From NCBI RefSeq assembly GCF_030272615.1, contig NC_081407.1, positions 434,406,730-434,470,729 on the forward strand: a stretch of DNA of 64,000 nt. Reading direction: 5' to 3'. Shown piece by piece: positions 35,521 through 47,030 of the stretch. A program made the translations under genes and the position numbers. The notes under the pieces are model-generated. The model was not told the DNA's origin and made no database searches. It was given only the letters and a program-made list of their open reading frames with translations. Position 1 is the first letter of the stretch. The number at the start of each line of letters is the position of its first letter. The DNA is from Cryptomeria japonica (Eukaryota > Streptophyta > Pinopsida > Cupressales > Cupressaceae).

Positions 35521-36694
35521 CTGGTAAAGTGGGACAAATTAGTGACAATAAAATATTCAATTTGTGCATGTTATTTTGTGGTTTTTGAGGGGGCTCTCGG
35601 TAGTTGTAGAGAGATCGTGTCACAAAGGTTATATTAAATTTAGGATTAAAGACTATATGGGAAATGAATGGTATATAATTTTAGAGTAATAAGTTGGGAT
35701 AGAAATCTGTCTTTCTTTTTTTATTTTAAAATAAAATGAAACAATAAAAAGTAAATGCATATTTGGATTTTTAGGAAGACGAGATAGATTTGAATGTGAT
35801 TAAATATTTGTGTTTGATTTTTAGAAATATATAAGAAGAATTGTATAAGATGTTTAAGTTTTAAAATTTATAAAGTTGAGTGATTATTTGATTCAATCTA
35901 AGAACTACTGAATTTATTCTTACATCAACAAACAAAAAAATAAGTTCTACAAAAATAACTCTTGGCACTAGATTCGATCTTGATGTCTACAAACCTTTAG
36001 TACCTCCAAATAGATAATCATTCGATCTTTGTATATGTAAATGCCCTAAAAAACAAAGGCTAAAATGGCTATTCCAAGGAAGATACAAATCTTCAAAAAT
36101 CAACATGATGTGTTAAAATGAAAACGTGATAATTGGTTTTCACCTCCAAGGCAAAAACCTAAATGTCAAATATTTTGTACCCATCTGGTTGTCTCCAATA
36201 ATTCTCATTTGTCTTTCATTGTTTCCTTGCACTTTCATGTTTTCCTTAAACTTCTTTTATTTTTTTGCCTCCATAAATCTATCGCTTCTAAAACAAGTGG
36301 CGATTGCAAAATCACCATCTTGCAAAAACAATGAATTCATCAATGTCAATTATACATGTGATTTTCCTAAAAATACCATTTTTTTTCTTTATTTTCTCCT
36401 TTAGTTTCATTCAATCTAAATTTGTTTTTAGTTTTTCATTATCCAAGAACATCCATGTACAAAAAGTTAAAGATTTTTTTTCCAAAATTGTGTAGGGACT
36501 TCTAAGAAGTGACCCAAACCTAAGAAAGTTTTCCCAACAATTATAATCAAACCCCCAAAAAACTATTTTCTATTGTCCTAATGTTCAAATTTTCCTTTTA
36601 TTTTATATTGGAAGCATGTCATAAGCAATGTGGATAGGAAAGGAAAGGAAATGATTTGATACTAAAAACTACATCCAATTTTCTCCATGTTTAT
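35521..36694. other. Unassigned AT-rich interval
   Basis: Upstream flank of the MEA1-like gene and left flank of copia-2. I see no coding motif. The frame at 36126-36404 is hydrophobic and phenylalanine-rich and is likely noise. Confidence 0.3.
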
Positions 36695-37919
36695 TGATGA
36701 ACTTATAAGGCACTGAGAGGGGGTGAATCAATGCAAGTAAAAGCAATACAAATCTGATTATCAATTTCACCAACTTAAAACTTAATAGGCATATAAGAAA
36801 TAACACCAAGTATGCAATCACCACATAAAGCATAAACCACATGACACAAGAGTTTATACGTGGAAAACCCAAATAGGAAAAACCACGGTGGGAGTAGGTA
36901 CCCACAAAGATCCACTATTTGCAGTATAGAGATCTGACCAGTTAAGGTCTACAACACCCGGTTAGAGGCACACCCTGTTAGAAGTGTCTAAGCGTGGTTA
37001 AGAGATTTACAAAAAGGCTTGTGAGGACCAGCCCTGTTAGAAGCTACCCAAGTTACTGGGATTTGCAAACACAAGTTAATGTGTCACCTGGTTAGAGGAT
37101 TTAATGATCAGACCTTTTAGGATCTGACTGCACCCTGTTAGGAGTGACCTTGTAAGAGGATTATCTTGCTGCAACTATTAGGGAGACAACAAGTACAAAT
37201 GATCTCAGTATAACGCCTTCAGTGTTTGATAAGATCCGCTTCAGAATATACGACATCACATATACTTCATCTCTCAACTCCTTTGATCACCGCACTATCA
37301 GAAATACAAAATTCGCTAAATGATCTTTCACACTTTCAAGCTCATACTCATATATCCCTTCATACCTCATCACACACTTAAAATCATCATTAGGTCAGTT
37401 AGAACCTTGTTACAATTCCCTAGATTCAATGCATCTAGACAATCTTACATTGCACGCTTTAGTTATGTCGACCACTGACATAACAAATCCAATTTTGTGT
37501 CACTTTACTGATCTAAGTGATTTTCATCTCTACCGGTTAAGTCTCAGTCAGAATACCTGCTATGTCAATCAGATCACGTTCATCCGATCGAATCTGCACA
37601 TGCGGTCACGGACATAACTCCATCTACCAGCCTTCATTGATGTTGCAAAACTGCATCATCTCATTCTTCATAGATTTCCTGTATCAGTTGTCGGAATATA
37701 ATATTGTCTGTCTTTTACCGGTTAAAGTCCTAATTACCAGTTCTGATAAAATTGTCTTTGCTTACCGCTTAAGCCTTGTTGGTTGACCTATGGGACTTAG
37801 ATGACTGTAAAAACATAGTTGCCATCAATGACAACATACAACAATCTAATCAAACATATACCAGTTGCATCAAGCGAACAAATAATTATTGGTTAAGATC
37901 AAATGATCAAATGCCAACA
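36695..37919 (-). repeat. copia-2 3' LTR
   Basis: On the + strand it begins TGATGAACTTATAAGGCACTGAGAGGGGG and ends ...AAATGCCAACA against the PPT complement. It is 1225 bases and aligns throughout with the split LTR on the right. It carries the CACTGA-G-run hairpin motif at its left end and repeated ACCGGTTAA words near its right end, within the element's U3. Confidence 0.9.
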
Positions 37920-37936
37920 ATCTCCCCCTTTGGCAT
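37920..37936 (-). other. copia-2 polypurine tract
   Basis: The minus strand reads AATGCCAAAGGGGGAGAT next to TGTTGGCATT, the same PPT form as copia-1. Confidence 0.85.
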
Positions 37937-38185
37937 TGATGGCAACACTTAGAATTTTTTGTCAACTAAGTGTGCAATACAAAAATTGACTATATGACAT
38001 GTACTCCCCTTGGTGATTACTCCTATTACTCTCTCTTTACATTACATGCAAAATTTTGACTTACTCTTAACTATTACTCCCCCTTTGACAACAATGCCAA
38101 ATAAAGAAGTAAAATACATGAAAGATATATACATTTTAGGTCAAAATTTGCATCAGAGCATATATAAATATAAGTCATAAAGTTT

Positions 38186-41100
38186 TTACAAAGCAATTTT
38201 AGAAAAAGCATCACTAAAATGAAACTTCAACTGTTTGAGATCATTATCCCATGTCTCTAATAGTGTGTCGGTAATCTCAACATGTGTCTTTATCTGCCCG
38301 GCTAATTCCTCCATTGCATCAACTGTGATCATCTCAGGTGTAGCCAAAATAGCCTCTAACTCCTTGTATGCTCGTTGTAAAATTTCAACTTTAGGAATTA
38401 GTTGAGTCTGGAGCTCCTTCAATGATCTTATCCATTTGACCAACTCATGTTCATACATCTCAAGTTTGTGATGTAAGTCTACAACGGATCTACCCAAAAA
38501 AATAGCTGAGTCATTCAAGAGTCTAAAAGTTTCACTCAAGATTTAAAGTTATTTCTCAGCATCTTCCCTTTTCTCCTTCAAGTTAGCACAAAATAGTGAA
38601 AACTTTGAAATAGTAGCCAAAATCTTTCCTCTGGTTTCTAGTGCATTCTTCAACAGGTCTTCATCAACCATGAGTGCTACCTTACATTTATCTATCTCAG
38701 ACATTAGAAGTTTTTTTCCTTTTCTTCTTGTAATCCTTTTCAACTGATATATATGTTGCATCTTCAAAAGTCTTGAGTTCATCTCCAACATCGGTAACCA
38801 ACTGTCCAAGTTTGTCAATGGAAGTGACAAAAATTTCAGTATTAGTCTCTGGTAGGAGACTAGACAAAATATCAACTGCTATCTTGATTGTCTCTGCCTC
38901 TCTTTTTTGTTCCTTAATTCTCTTCTTTTGAGCTCTAGATTGCATCATTGTTGCAATCTCCATCAATTGAGAACTCAGATTGTCCATACCAATAGGCCCT
39001 TTAATACTCACCGAGTCGTCATCATCATCATCAATTATTTTCTTCTCCTTTGTCTCCTTTTTCTCTACCTTTTCTTTCTCTATTTTCACCTTCTCGGTCT
39101 TATCTTCTTTTGTCTTCTCTTCCTCAATGGTGTCCTTGACCGGTGGTGGTTGTGTTTCCACATTTTGTTCATTCACCGGTACTTCCTCATTAGTATTTTC
39201 ATCTGTCTTTTCCTTTTGACTGACATCAACATTTACACTTACCGATGGAATTTGACTATCAGTAGGTTGTGTGTTCACCGGTGGCTCATCAGAGCTCTTT
39301 TCTTCATTTTGCTTCTCCACTTGTTCCTCTTGTTGCTCATATTGTTCAAGCATTTGAACATCAACATCCAGTACATCTGTATTATCAACATTATTATCAA
39401 CATTGTCTCTGGTGTTATCATCAGGAATGAATATCGGTTCAGTATCGATCAGATCATCATACATATACTTGTTGTCCGGTTCAAAATCTGTGATGTTAAC
39501 ACCTTTAGGAAGTTCTTCTTCCTTTAGCTTTTTCAGAACTATCTTCCTCAACTTTTTCATCTTTTCTCCATCCGAGATGAGACCTAAAGCCTTCTTGATC
39601 AAAATCTCAGTCTCCTTCTGGACTGATTTAGTCTCTCCTATTAACATTCTTGTTAATCTCTTCTTGGATCTAAATGATGCCTTTGCATTAACCTTTATCT
39701 GTTCAATTTATTCTTCACTTGTTTCCGGTTGCAAGTGCTTAAAGATATAATCAACGAATTCTTTGTCTTGGCTAATGGCAGCCTGCCACTTGCATCAATT
39801 AGATTATACAAATAATTTGGAATATGCCCTTGTAGCTCAATGAGGGCTCTGCTAAATTTATTCATACTGAAGACGACTGCATCTTCAATCTCTCTTTGTT
39901 ACTTTCAGATAAATGAACAAACAATGCATTCAAAACTTTGTATATCCCATAATCCTTGATTATTTGAACCATTCTATTGAAAGAGTCTTCCAATGTAAAT
40001 GGTTTCTTAGGTGACTTGCCCTTACCGATTGCCTTAGGCTTTCTTAACACTTTCTCTAAGTCCTCTTTTATCTTCCTTTGATTTAGTAGCCTCTTCATCA
40101 TTTGTTGGTTTGTGGGCTTGTTGCTTCTTCCTCTTTCTGGTTTGAACTGGTGCAATAGGTGGATCAACAGTTTTCTACTTTCTCTAGAACTGAATTTTAG
40201 ATGGTTTCCCTCTTTGTGATTTAGTCGGTTTCTCTTCTTCCATCTTCTTCTCTGTTGCTTTGGCTTTTTCATCTCTAGTCGTATCGGTAGGGGTACTGGT
40301 AGGTACACTTGATGCTTCACCTTGCTCTGTTGCATACTTAGCCCTTGCTGCTACTATCTTCTTGTTTTTAAATCTTGCCTGCTCAGCAAATGCTTCTACT
40401 TCCTTCCCTATTTTCTTAGCAATTAGTGGTCTCTGCAACTCAAAGTGGACTTGTAGAGGTTTTTCTTTGTAAGTCCCAAATCTTTCTGCAGTGGTATCCG
40501 TTGGTTTCTCTAACAGATGGTTAGCATAAGCAATGAGTAGATCCTTTTCTACCTCATATCACATAGGTAATACTCATGTGGTTCTAGGGATAACTACTTC
40601 CATCATACAGGTGTCAGTATCCACCATAAAACAAATTGTCTTCTTATACTGGTTGACTACTTATGTCGGTATATGCTCTCTAGCATGCATTTTCTTTTGA
40701 AATTCCTTGAAGTAACCCCATGAAATATTATCAAACTTGTCCTTCAATATCCTAATGTTGTTCTTCATCTGAAGTAGTGCAGGGGTACCTTCAATCCATT
40801 GAACATATCCAGTACCAGGGAAATGGTTTTGGAAATAGAAAAATAATCCCAAAATCAATTGTCCAAATTTGAATCTCACCTTCTTATCTTTCTTCACAGC
40901 TTCTAGATTCACCATCAGTTGACTTCTTAGTGCCTTTGTCGGATTATAGTCAACATTCTCTTTTACCATCTAGTAGGCAATATGAATAGCTATTCATAGT
41001 ATGCTGTTCATTCTGCTTGAATAATAAATCCTGTACCTGATCATCATAGAGGCATATTTCACAGTTGGATCATTAATGTTGTTTACTATCATGGGTCTAC

Positions 41101-41640
41101 CATCCCATCTTGATCCTGTCAACTTTTCAACATCATTCTTGGGTACTGATCTAAGTAAGGGTACTTCACCGATTGAGCAAAATCCGGTTACTGCATGAAT
41201 GACTTCCTTGGTTATTTTATGTGGTCGATCCAACCACATAAATTGATCATGAATGCAACTCAAAATAAATCTAACTAACTCATTATCAAAATCATTAATG
41301 AAGTTAATTGCATGATGAAACCCTTTCTTGGTGACACTCTTAAACTGTTCTTTCAGTATGCCCTTGTTATCACACAATGATCTCTATTGTTCATAAATAA
41401 CTGATACACCCATGTCCTCCAGTTTGTAGTGATAAAAAGATCTGATTTCTTCGACATGAAAAACTCCATATGGTACACTAGATAGGGCATTGACGGGGTT
41501 TGTTTCCTCTAATTTGAAAGGATGTCATTTAAAATCCGGTTGTGGCCTCTCTGTCACATCAAAAAAATATGGAGTATCCATACTAAACTATGTGAAACCT
41601 TGAAGCAAAGAGTAAGATTCATTGATAAATACCTTTCCTG
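38186..41640 (-). pseudogene. copia-2 long internal ORF of unknown function
   Basis: Consecutive minus-strand segments with protein-like composition fill the place where pol would normally be. The N-terminal part (41377-40661) looks globular: INDFDNELVRFILSCIHDQF, WLDRPHKITKEVIHAVTGF, KLTGSRWDGRPMIVNNI, TVKYASMMIRYRIYYSSRMN and KFGQLILGLFFYFQNHFPGT. The middle (40438-38900) is highly charged and Lys/Glu-rich with runs such as EEEKPTKSQRGKPSK and a DDDDD stretch, probably disordered. The C-terminal part (38875-38186) is helical/coiled, for example LHHKLEMYEHELVKWIRSL. Stops and frameshifts are moderate. No enzyme motif is visible. It could be a captured host gene or a lineage-specific element protein; I cannot name it. 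Confidence 0.6.
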
Positions 41641-42143
41641 CTTCTAAACTAGGGTTTCACACTGTCAAAACCTTCAACATCATTCATCGATTCACAATGC
41701 ACTTCTGATCACCTCAAATCTCTACTAGACACGCTAAATGTTGCAATCACAAACTTTCTTTTGCTCTACTTGCTCGTCAAATTCTCTCAAGATTGCAATG
41801 TGTCAAATGAAATTCAAAATGCTATTTTTATTTGCTTTCAAACTATTGCATTAAATGCTTTAACCGACAAAACCCTAAAATGCCTTAAAACACTCTTAAG
41901 CATATTACCAGTTGCAAAAACTCAATGATATTTACTGGTTATGATTCAAAAAGACTTATAAACATCAAAATGCATCAGAATTGCAGATTTAACTTACAGT
42001 ACTTCATCAAGGGATTCATCTCAAGATTTGACAATAAGCTCACCCCAAGTTGTAGAAACAACTTAGTTTGTCGGTGATGGATTCTCCACACTAGGTGAAG
42101 AATTTGATTCCTCAGTTAGTTTATCATCACTCTTCTTCTTCTT

Positions 42144-43359
42144 CTAGGTTCTATTCATCTCAGCTTTGGTTTCTTCAATATTAACTTTCTGCTTTCCTTT
42201 TCGGTCTGCAAGATGATTCACCGGTTGGTTCTTTTGTGTTTTGCAAAACTTAGCAATGTGTCCCAGTTTGTTACAATGATAACATGCCATTCCATATGCT
42301 TTCCATGGTCCTGCATTGCCTCTACCTGTCCTTCTTTGATAGTTCATTTCCACATGTCCAAAGTTGTTGCAGATTGCACAAATCACATTATTTCTTTTCT
42401 CCATCTCACAAGGACTAGATCGGTTAACATGGGGTCTTTGCCAATTTGTGTTTTTCTGAACATTGAAATTTATTCTCCAATCACCAACAGTTCTTGGATT
42501 CATATGAGGTGTTGGATAATTAGCTCCATACCTGCATTCCATAGATCTATGCCCATACATGTTGCATGTATAACTAACCCTCAAATTTTCTAGGCACATA
42601 TATAGTATTAGGTCTATAACCAGTATTAGCATCAGATTTTGTTCTACAAACATTAGTAGTATGTCCTGGTTTATGACAATTAAAACAAATAGGTTTGTAA
42701 GCTTTCTTACCGGTAGGCTATTGAGCCTTAGGAGTTGTTTTACCTTCATGCATGTTGCTCTTGGTACCGAAAGGTTCTCCTTCCTCAAATGTATTGTATC
42801 CTAACCCAGATGTATCACCTTTCATCCTCTGCGATTGGATTTGTTCATCCAGCATGGTAGAACTCTTGTTGAATTTTGTAAGCTTCTCATTAGCTTATGT
42901 AATCTCTTTAGTAAGATCTTCATTTTGCTTCATAAGAGTCTCTCTAAGAGACATTGCCATATCAAGATCTGTTTTGACTTCTTCTTTCTCTTCTTTCTCC
43001 TCAAGCCAGTGTGCATATAGAATGCCATTTTCTTGATTTACCTTATAGATCTCATCTTTCTCTTTGATCTTGTCTTCAGCTGCCCTCCTAGCTTCAAGTT
43101 CTTGACTCATACGGATTGTAAGGGCTTCAAGCTCTCTCCTCAAGTTAAGTTTCTCACCATTTAGTTTCTCCACTTCCTCAACCAATGCATCTATGTTTGC
43201 TCCATCAGAAGAGTTTCTTTCATTGATCTCCAATAGTTGTTTGGTCAGTTATTTCCTTTTAGCTAGTGATGTCTTATACTTTCCTCTTAGGGTTTCTAAC
43301 TCTTCCTTGGTTTCTGCAAGTTCCTTATCCATCTCTCGGTAACTCATTCCTTCCCCCAT
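42144..43359 (-). pseudogene. copia-2 gag portion: coiled coil and four CCHC knuckles
   Basis: Starting near MGEGMSYREMDKELAETKEE, just inside the PBS, the protein is a long charged coiled coil (EEVEKLNGEKLNLRRELEAL, EEKEEVKTDLDMAMSLRETL). Four zinc-knuckle motifs follow. CFNCHKPGHTTNVC is intact. SYTCNMYGHRSMEC has lost its first Cys. CAICNNFGHVEMNY has lost its last Cys. CYHCNKLGHIAKFC is intact. The arrangement mirrors the C-terminal half of the copia-1 gag, but the UBN2 capsid domain expected before it is absent. It could bind RNA but probably could not assemble particles alone. The frame changes near 42600 and 42890. Confidence 0.75.
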
Positions 43360-43410
43360 ATTTACCTTAGGATTAGAGATCTCTTCCAAGCGGTTAAGCC
43401 TTAAGGAAGT

Positions 43411-43427
43411 TAGGCTTTGATACCAAT
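43411..43427 (-). other. copia-2 primer binding site
   Basis: The minus strand reads ATTGGTATCAAAGCCTA directly after the LTR end, a Met-tRNA-type PBS close to that of copia-1. It fixes the right LTR as 5'. Confidence 0.85.
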
Positions 43428-43852
43428 TGATGAACTTATAAGGCACAAAGAGGGGGGGGGATGACTCAGTGCAAATAAAAACAATACAAATCTGATTATC
43501 AATTTCACCAACTTAAAACTTAATGGGCATATAAGAAATAACACCAAGTATGCAATCACCACATAAAGCATAAACCACATGACACAAGAGTTTATACGTG
43601 GAAAACCTAAATGGGAAAAACCACTGTGGGAGTAGGTACCCACAAAGATACATTATTTGCAGTATAGAGATTTGACTAGTTAAGGTCTACAACAACCGGT
43701 TAGAGGCACACCCTGTTAGAAGTGTAAGCTCGATCAAAAGCTTTACAAAAAGGCTTGTGAGGACCAGCCCTATTAGGAGCTACCCAAGTTACTGGGATTT
43801 GCAAATACAAGTTAATGTGTCACCTGGTTAGAGGATTTAATGATCAGACCTG
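43428..43852 (-). repeat. copia-2 5' LTR, left part
   Basis: This aligns with 36695-37122 and ends at GATCAGACCTG, where the nested element begins. The last five bases (ACCTG, 43848-43852) are the target duplication of that insertion. Confidence 0.9.
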
Positions 43853-45343
43853 TGTTACCTTGTCATTCGTACCTTATAACAAGAGTGAGTTGCCTTGCAA
43901 AATTTTTAGTTGAGTCCTTGTCTTATTAAAAATTTATTGGTTCAATCCCTAATCCGCATGTAAATCATTTCTAAATCCTTAGCATTAAGTTTCAATGGTC
44001 TGTTGAACCTCATGAACCCCTTGAACCATCTTGAATAGAGTTCATAGTGTTCATTTAGGTACTGCGGGTTCTAAGTTGTGTCTAAGACATTTTCGGGCTA
44101 ACGTTCACTTATGTGTTTTGCAACAACTCTATTTCACGGTCGCAAGTGATATTTCATATATTATTTCTCCAAACTGTGAACCGTTTGAACCTAGTTTAAA
44201 CAGTTCAGTGATGTTCAAACTGTTCGATGAAGTTCAAGGTTCAAGCTCTACAGGTTTGATTTTATGACAGTCATATAGACCCGCACACAGTAGCTCATAT
44301 CTTTTTACTCAGACATTATTTTATAAATCCCTCCGGTCATAATTCAGAAAACTAGGTTGCAACCAACATATCCAAAATTGAGAAAGATCCAACGGTGAAA
44401 ACAAACGTTATGGGCCCCACACCGAGATATATTTTGACTGTCACAAATATTTTCAGTCCGCCCAGCATAATGAATATTTTTATTTTGAGTTAAAATATTC
44501 AAGTGTCACGTGTCCAAATATTATTATAAACTTTAGAGAATTATATTTATAATGCTTATAAATATTTTATGTTATAAAAAAAGAGTAATGGGGAAAGTGA
44601 AAAGCGTAAGTGAAAAGGTTTTTCAAGATTCGGTTATAAATACTGAATAAAGATTTCATGTAACTATTTATTGTGAAAAGATTGAAAGAGGAGGGGTTGT
44701 TCTTCTTTTTCTTTTCTTCCAACAGCCTGTGGGTGAGGGAGAGTAGATTTTTATTTGTAAGAGAGGAGTTGAAGCTTTTCTAAGCAATGCTTTGTACAAA
44801 AAATATCAATCTTTGAGTTGATTTCCAGACATGAATAGAATGCAGATGATATCTTCAATCTTTGTGTTGTTGATATTCTTCTCATGGCTGTAGCTGGACT
44901 TTGAGCCTTTGCAGTTGTTTATTAATGTCTTTTCTGTTATAATCAATTGTGTATGTGGATTTATTACAAGTTTGTGTGCTTGAAAGTAAGCCATATTGGA
45001 GCAATGACTTTCTCTGTTAGTTTTTAGTCCAAATGCTATCCATAAGTGCAGAGAATTAAACTTTGATTTAATGGTCTTCATTTATATTTGTTTTGTAAGT
45101 CTTTGGCATTCATTTTCATGGCTATGGATGAATGTTATTTTCCTTTATTGCTTTCTGGTTAAAAGCATATCAATAATTTAATTCCTTGTAAATCTTCTAA
45201 GAGGGAGCTGTACCTCTCAATTCAGAGGAAGATTATCACTTCAATGATAATCTATCCAACTATTAGTACTTTTTGTCCTTCATTCTGGGCATTTTGAGTT
45301 TATTTGTATAGTTATCTTTGAAGGACAAATCTGTTCACTAACA
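43853..45343 (+). repeat. Nested element 5' LTR
   Basis: It has TG...CA ends. A TATAAATA box at 44635-44642 and an AATAAA just after it suggest a U3/R border near 44660, so U3 would be about 800 bases and U5 about 680. U3 contains many TTGAAC/GTTCAA words between about 44000 and 44250. A 78-residue frame at 44031-44267 stays open in both LTRs but has no recognised motif. Confidence 0.92.
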
Positions 45344-45348
45344 GATTT

Positions 45349-45367
45349 TTGGCGACTCTGTTGGGGA
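45349..45367 (+). other. Nested element primer binding site
   Basis: Six bases after the LTR end the sequence reads TTGGCGACTCTGTTGGGGA. This differs from the Met-type PBS of the copia elements and resembles the TGGCGACTC-type site that I associate with tRNA-Arg-primed plant gypsy elements. The first 12 bases recur at 45432-45443. Confidence 0.7.
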
Positions 45368-45455
45368 TTCAGAATCAAAGACAAGTGCATTTTGTTTCCT
45401 CGGATTTTTAAATTTATCTCTGTGCAGGAGATTGGCGACTCTGTATATAAACATC

Positions 45456-46580
45456 ATGCTCAAGGCAAGAGCAATGAGAAAAGGGAAAAGACCAGATCCT
45501 TCGATCTTGGAAATTGTTGCAATAGATGATAAAATACTGCATGACTTCTTGGAGCATTACAAAGAAAGTATTTCTCGTGGTGTTAGAAATAATATAAGTG
45601 TGGAAGATGATCATGCATCCACTCTTCTATGGAGAAGTCTTTGCATCAGATTTCACAAATTGAAAGAATTGAAAGAAAAGACAAGAGTCTTGCAAGTTTA
45701 TGCAAATAAAATATTGCAGCTGAAAGAAGAATTAAAATTTGATGATGATGAGACTCCAATCATCTCAGTTTCATCTCACTCCTACAATTACCTTGTCTTG
45801 AATGAGCGAGAAGTTCAGCAAGAAATAGTTTAGTCCCATGAAAGTAAAACAATGGTAAGTGAGAATAATCAAGACAACATTGGAGAACCCGTGGGCTTGA
45901 ATGAAATAGGTTTTTTGAGGTCTTTCTCTTACCCAGAAATAGAAACTTTCAGTTTTGATATTATGAAAAGTTATCTTGTTCCAAAAAGTATAAAGGATGA
46001 ACATTTTTAGATTTACATGCAACTAGAGTATGAAGCTTTCAATCTTATACATGAAGTTGATGAAAATGATTCTTTATGTTTAAAAGTTTGTGATGAGTCC
46101 TTCGTAGAATTATTTCATTTTGACAGTAAAACAATATTATGTCTTCCTAATGAAGAGTTGCAGTCCCAAGAACTGTTGACCGGTTTGGATAGTACTACTT
46201 TTTGTGATGAAGAGATCATAAAGCAGTTCTTGTCATCCATTGAAGAAGGGGATTTCAAGAAGAAGGATTCAGGTATTAATTCATTTCATGCATTAAGTTT
46301 GGATAAGTAATTTGCAGATTTAATTTCAGTAAAAGATGTTGAAGTTGTTTCAGCCAAGTTGGATCCCATGCATGATGAAGTGTCTCTCTATTCTGAGATT
46401 AGTTCAAATGCTGAAAATTATTTTAAGAATGATGGTCTTAATAGTGGTGATTGTGAGAATGATGCAACCTTTTCCCTAGGAATTTCTGAGCATTACTTTT
46501 TTCAGCCAGAAATAGAACATTATTTGAGAAGTACTGTGCAGATGTTTCTAGAAAATTCAAAAGTTCATGATGAAACATGA
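45456..46580 (+). pseudogene. Nested element ORF, unrecognised protein (about 375 codons)
   Basis: A single reading frame runs from ATG (MLKARAMRKGKRPDPS) to a TGA at 46578, broken only by in-frame stops at 45831, 46008 and 46308, with no frameshift. The N-terminal third is basic then helical (RFHKLKELKEKTRVLQVYAN, KILQLKEELKFDDDET). The rest is acidic and Ser/Phe-rich (EAFNLIHEVDENDSLCLKV, SFVELFHFDSKTILCLPNEE, YFFQPEIEHYLRSTVQMF). There is no zinc knuckle, capsid motif, protease, RT or integrase. It could be a divergent gag-like protein or a captured gene. The keeping of one frame over 1.1 kb suggests it was translated until recently. Confidence 0.65.
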
Positions 46581-47030
46581 TTTTTTGGGCACAAATGTGT
46601 ATTCACAAAGTTCCTGCATATTGTTAGTTTGGTGTTCAGCATTGAAGAAGTTACCAGAAGAGCATGGTTTTGGGTTGCTTCATTTGAACACAAGCCATTT
46701 TTTCAGAAAAGGCTCCTTCTTCTCCCAACTGGTGGATGGTTTTGTGTAAGAAGTTCTTGGCTCCATTTCTCATGGTGGGATTTTCCTACCTATATATTTT
46801 TGTAAATAATATTTTTGGTGTTATCTAGGTGTAGCTTGTCTTAATTTTTAGCCCTGGTTTAGTGTGGGTTTTGGCTTGTTAGTTTTTCCTTGTTGCCTCT
46901 GCCCTCTGCAAGAAGCTTCTTGTGCTTTGTTTTTCTTGACTCTGTTGCCCAATGGCTAGGCACTGATCTCTTCCAAAGACATTCTGGATTCTCCTAGTCC
47001 TTTACAGTCCCGGTCCCCAGTCAGAGCCAA

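Noticed and set aside
38907-39527. 206-residue + strand frame, hydrophobic
   Set aside because: It is antisense to the Lys/Glu-rich middle of the copia-2 ORF; Leu/Phe/Ser richness is what the complement of AAR/GAR codons gives.
44160-44250. Heat-shock elements in the nested element U3
   Set aside because: TTC and GAA triplets are abundant but the two-base spacing of a proper heat-shock element is not kept; listed only as a word cluster.
44806-45081. Minus-strand frame repeated at 47972-48235
   Set aside because: Both copies lie in the nested element's LTRs, so the repetition reflects the LTRs; no motif is present.
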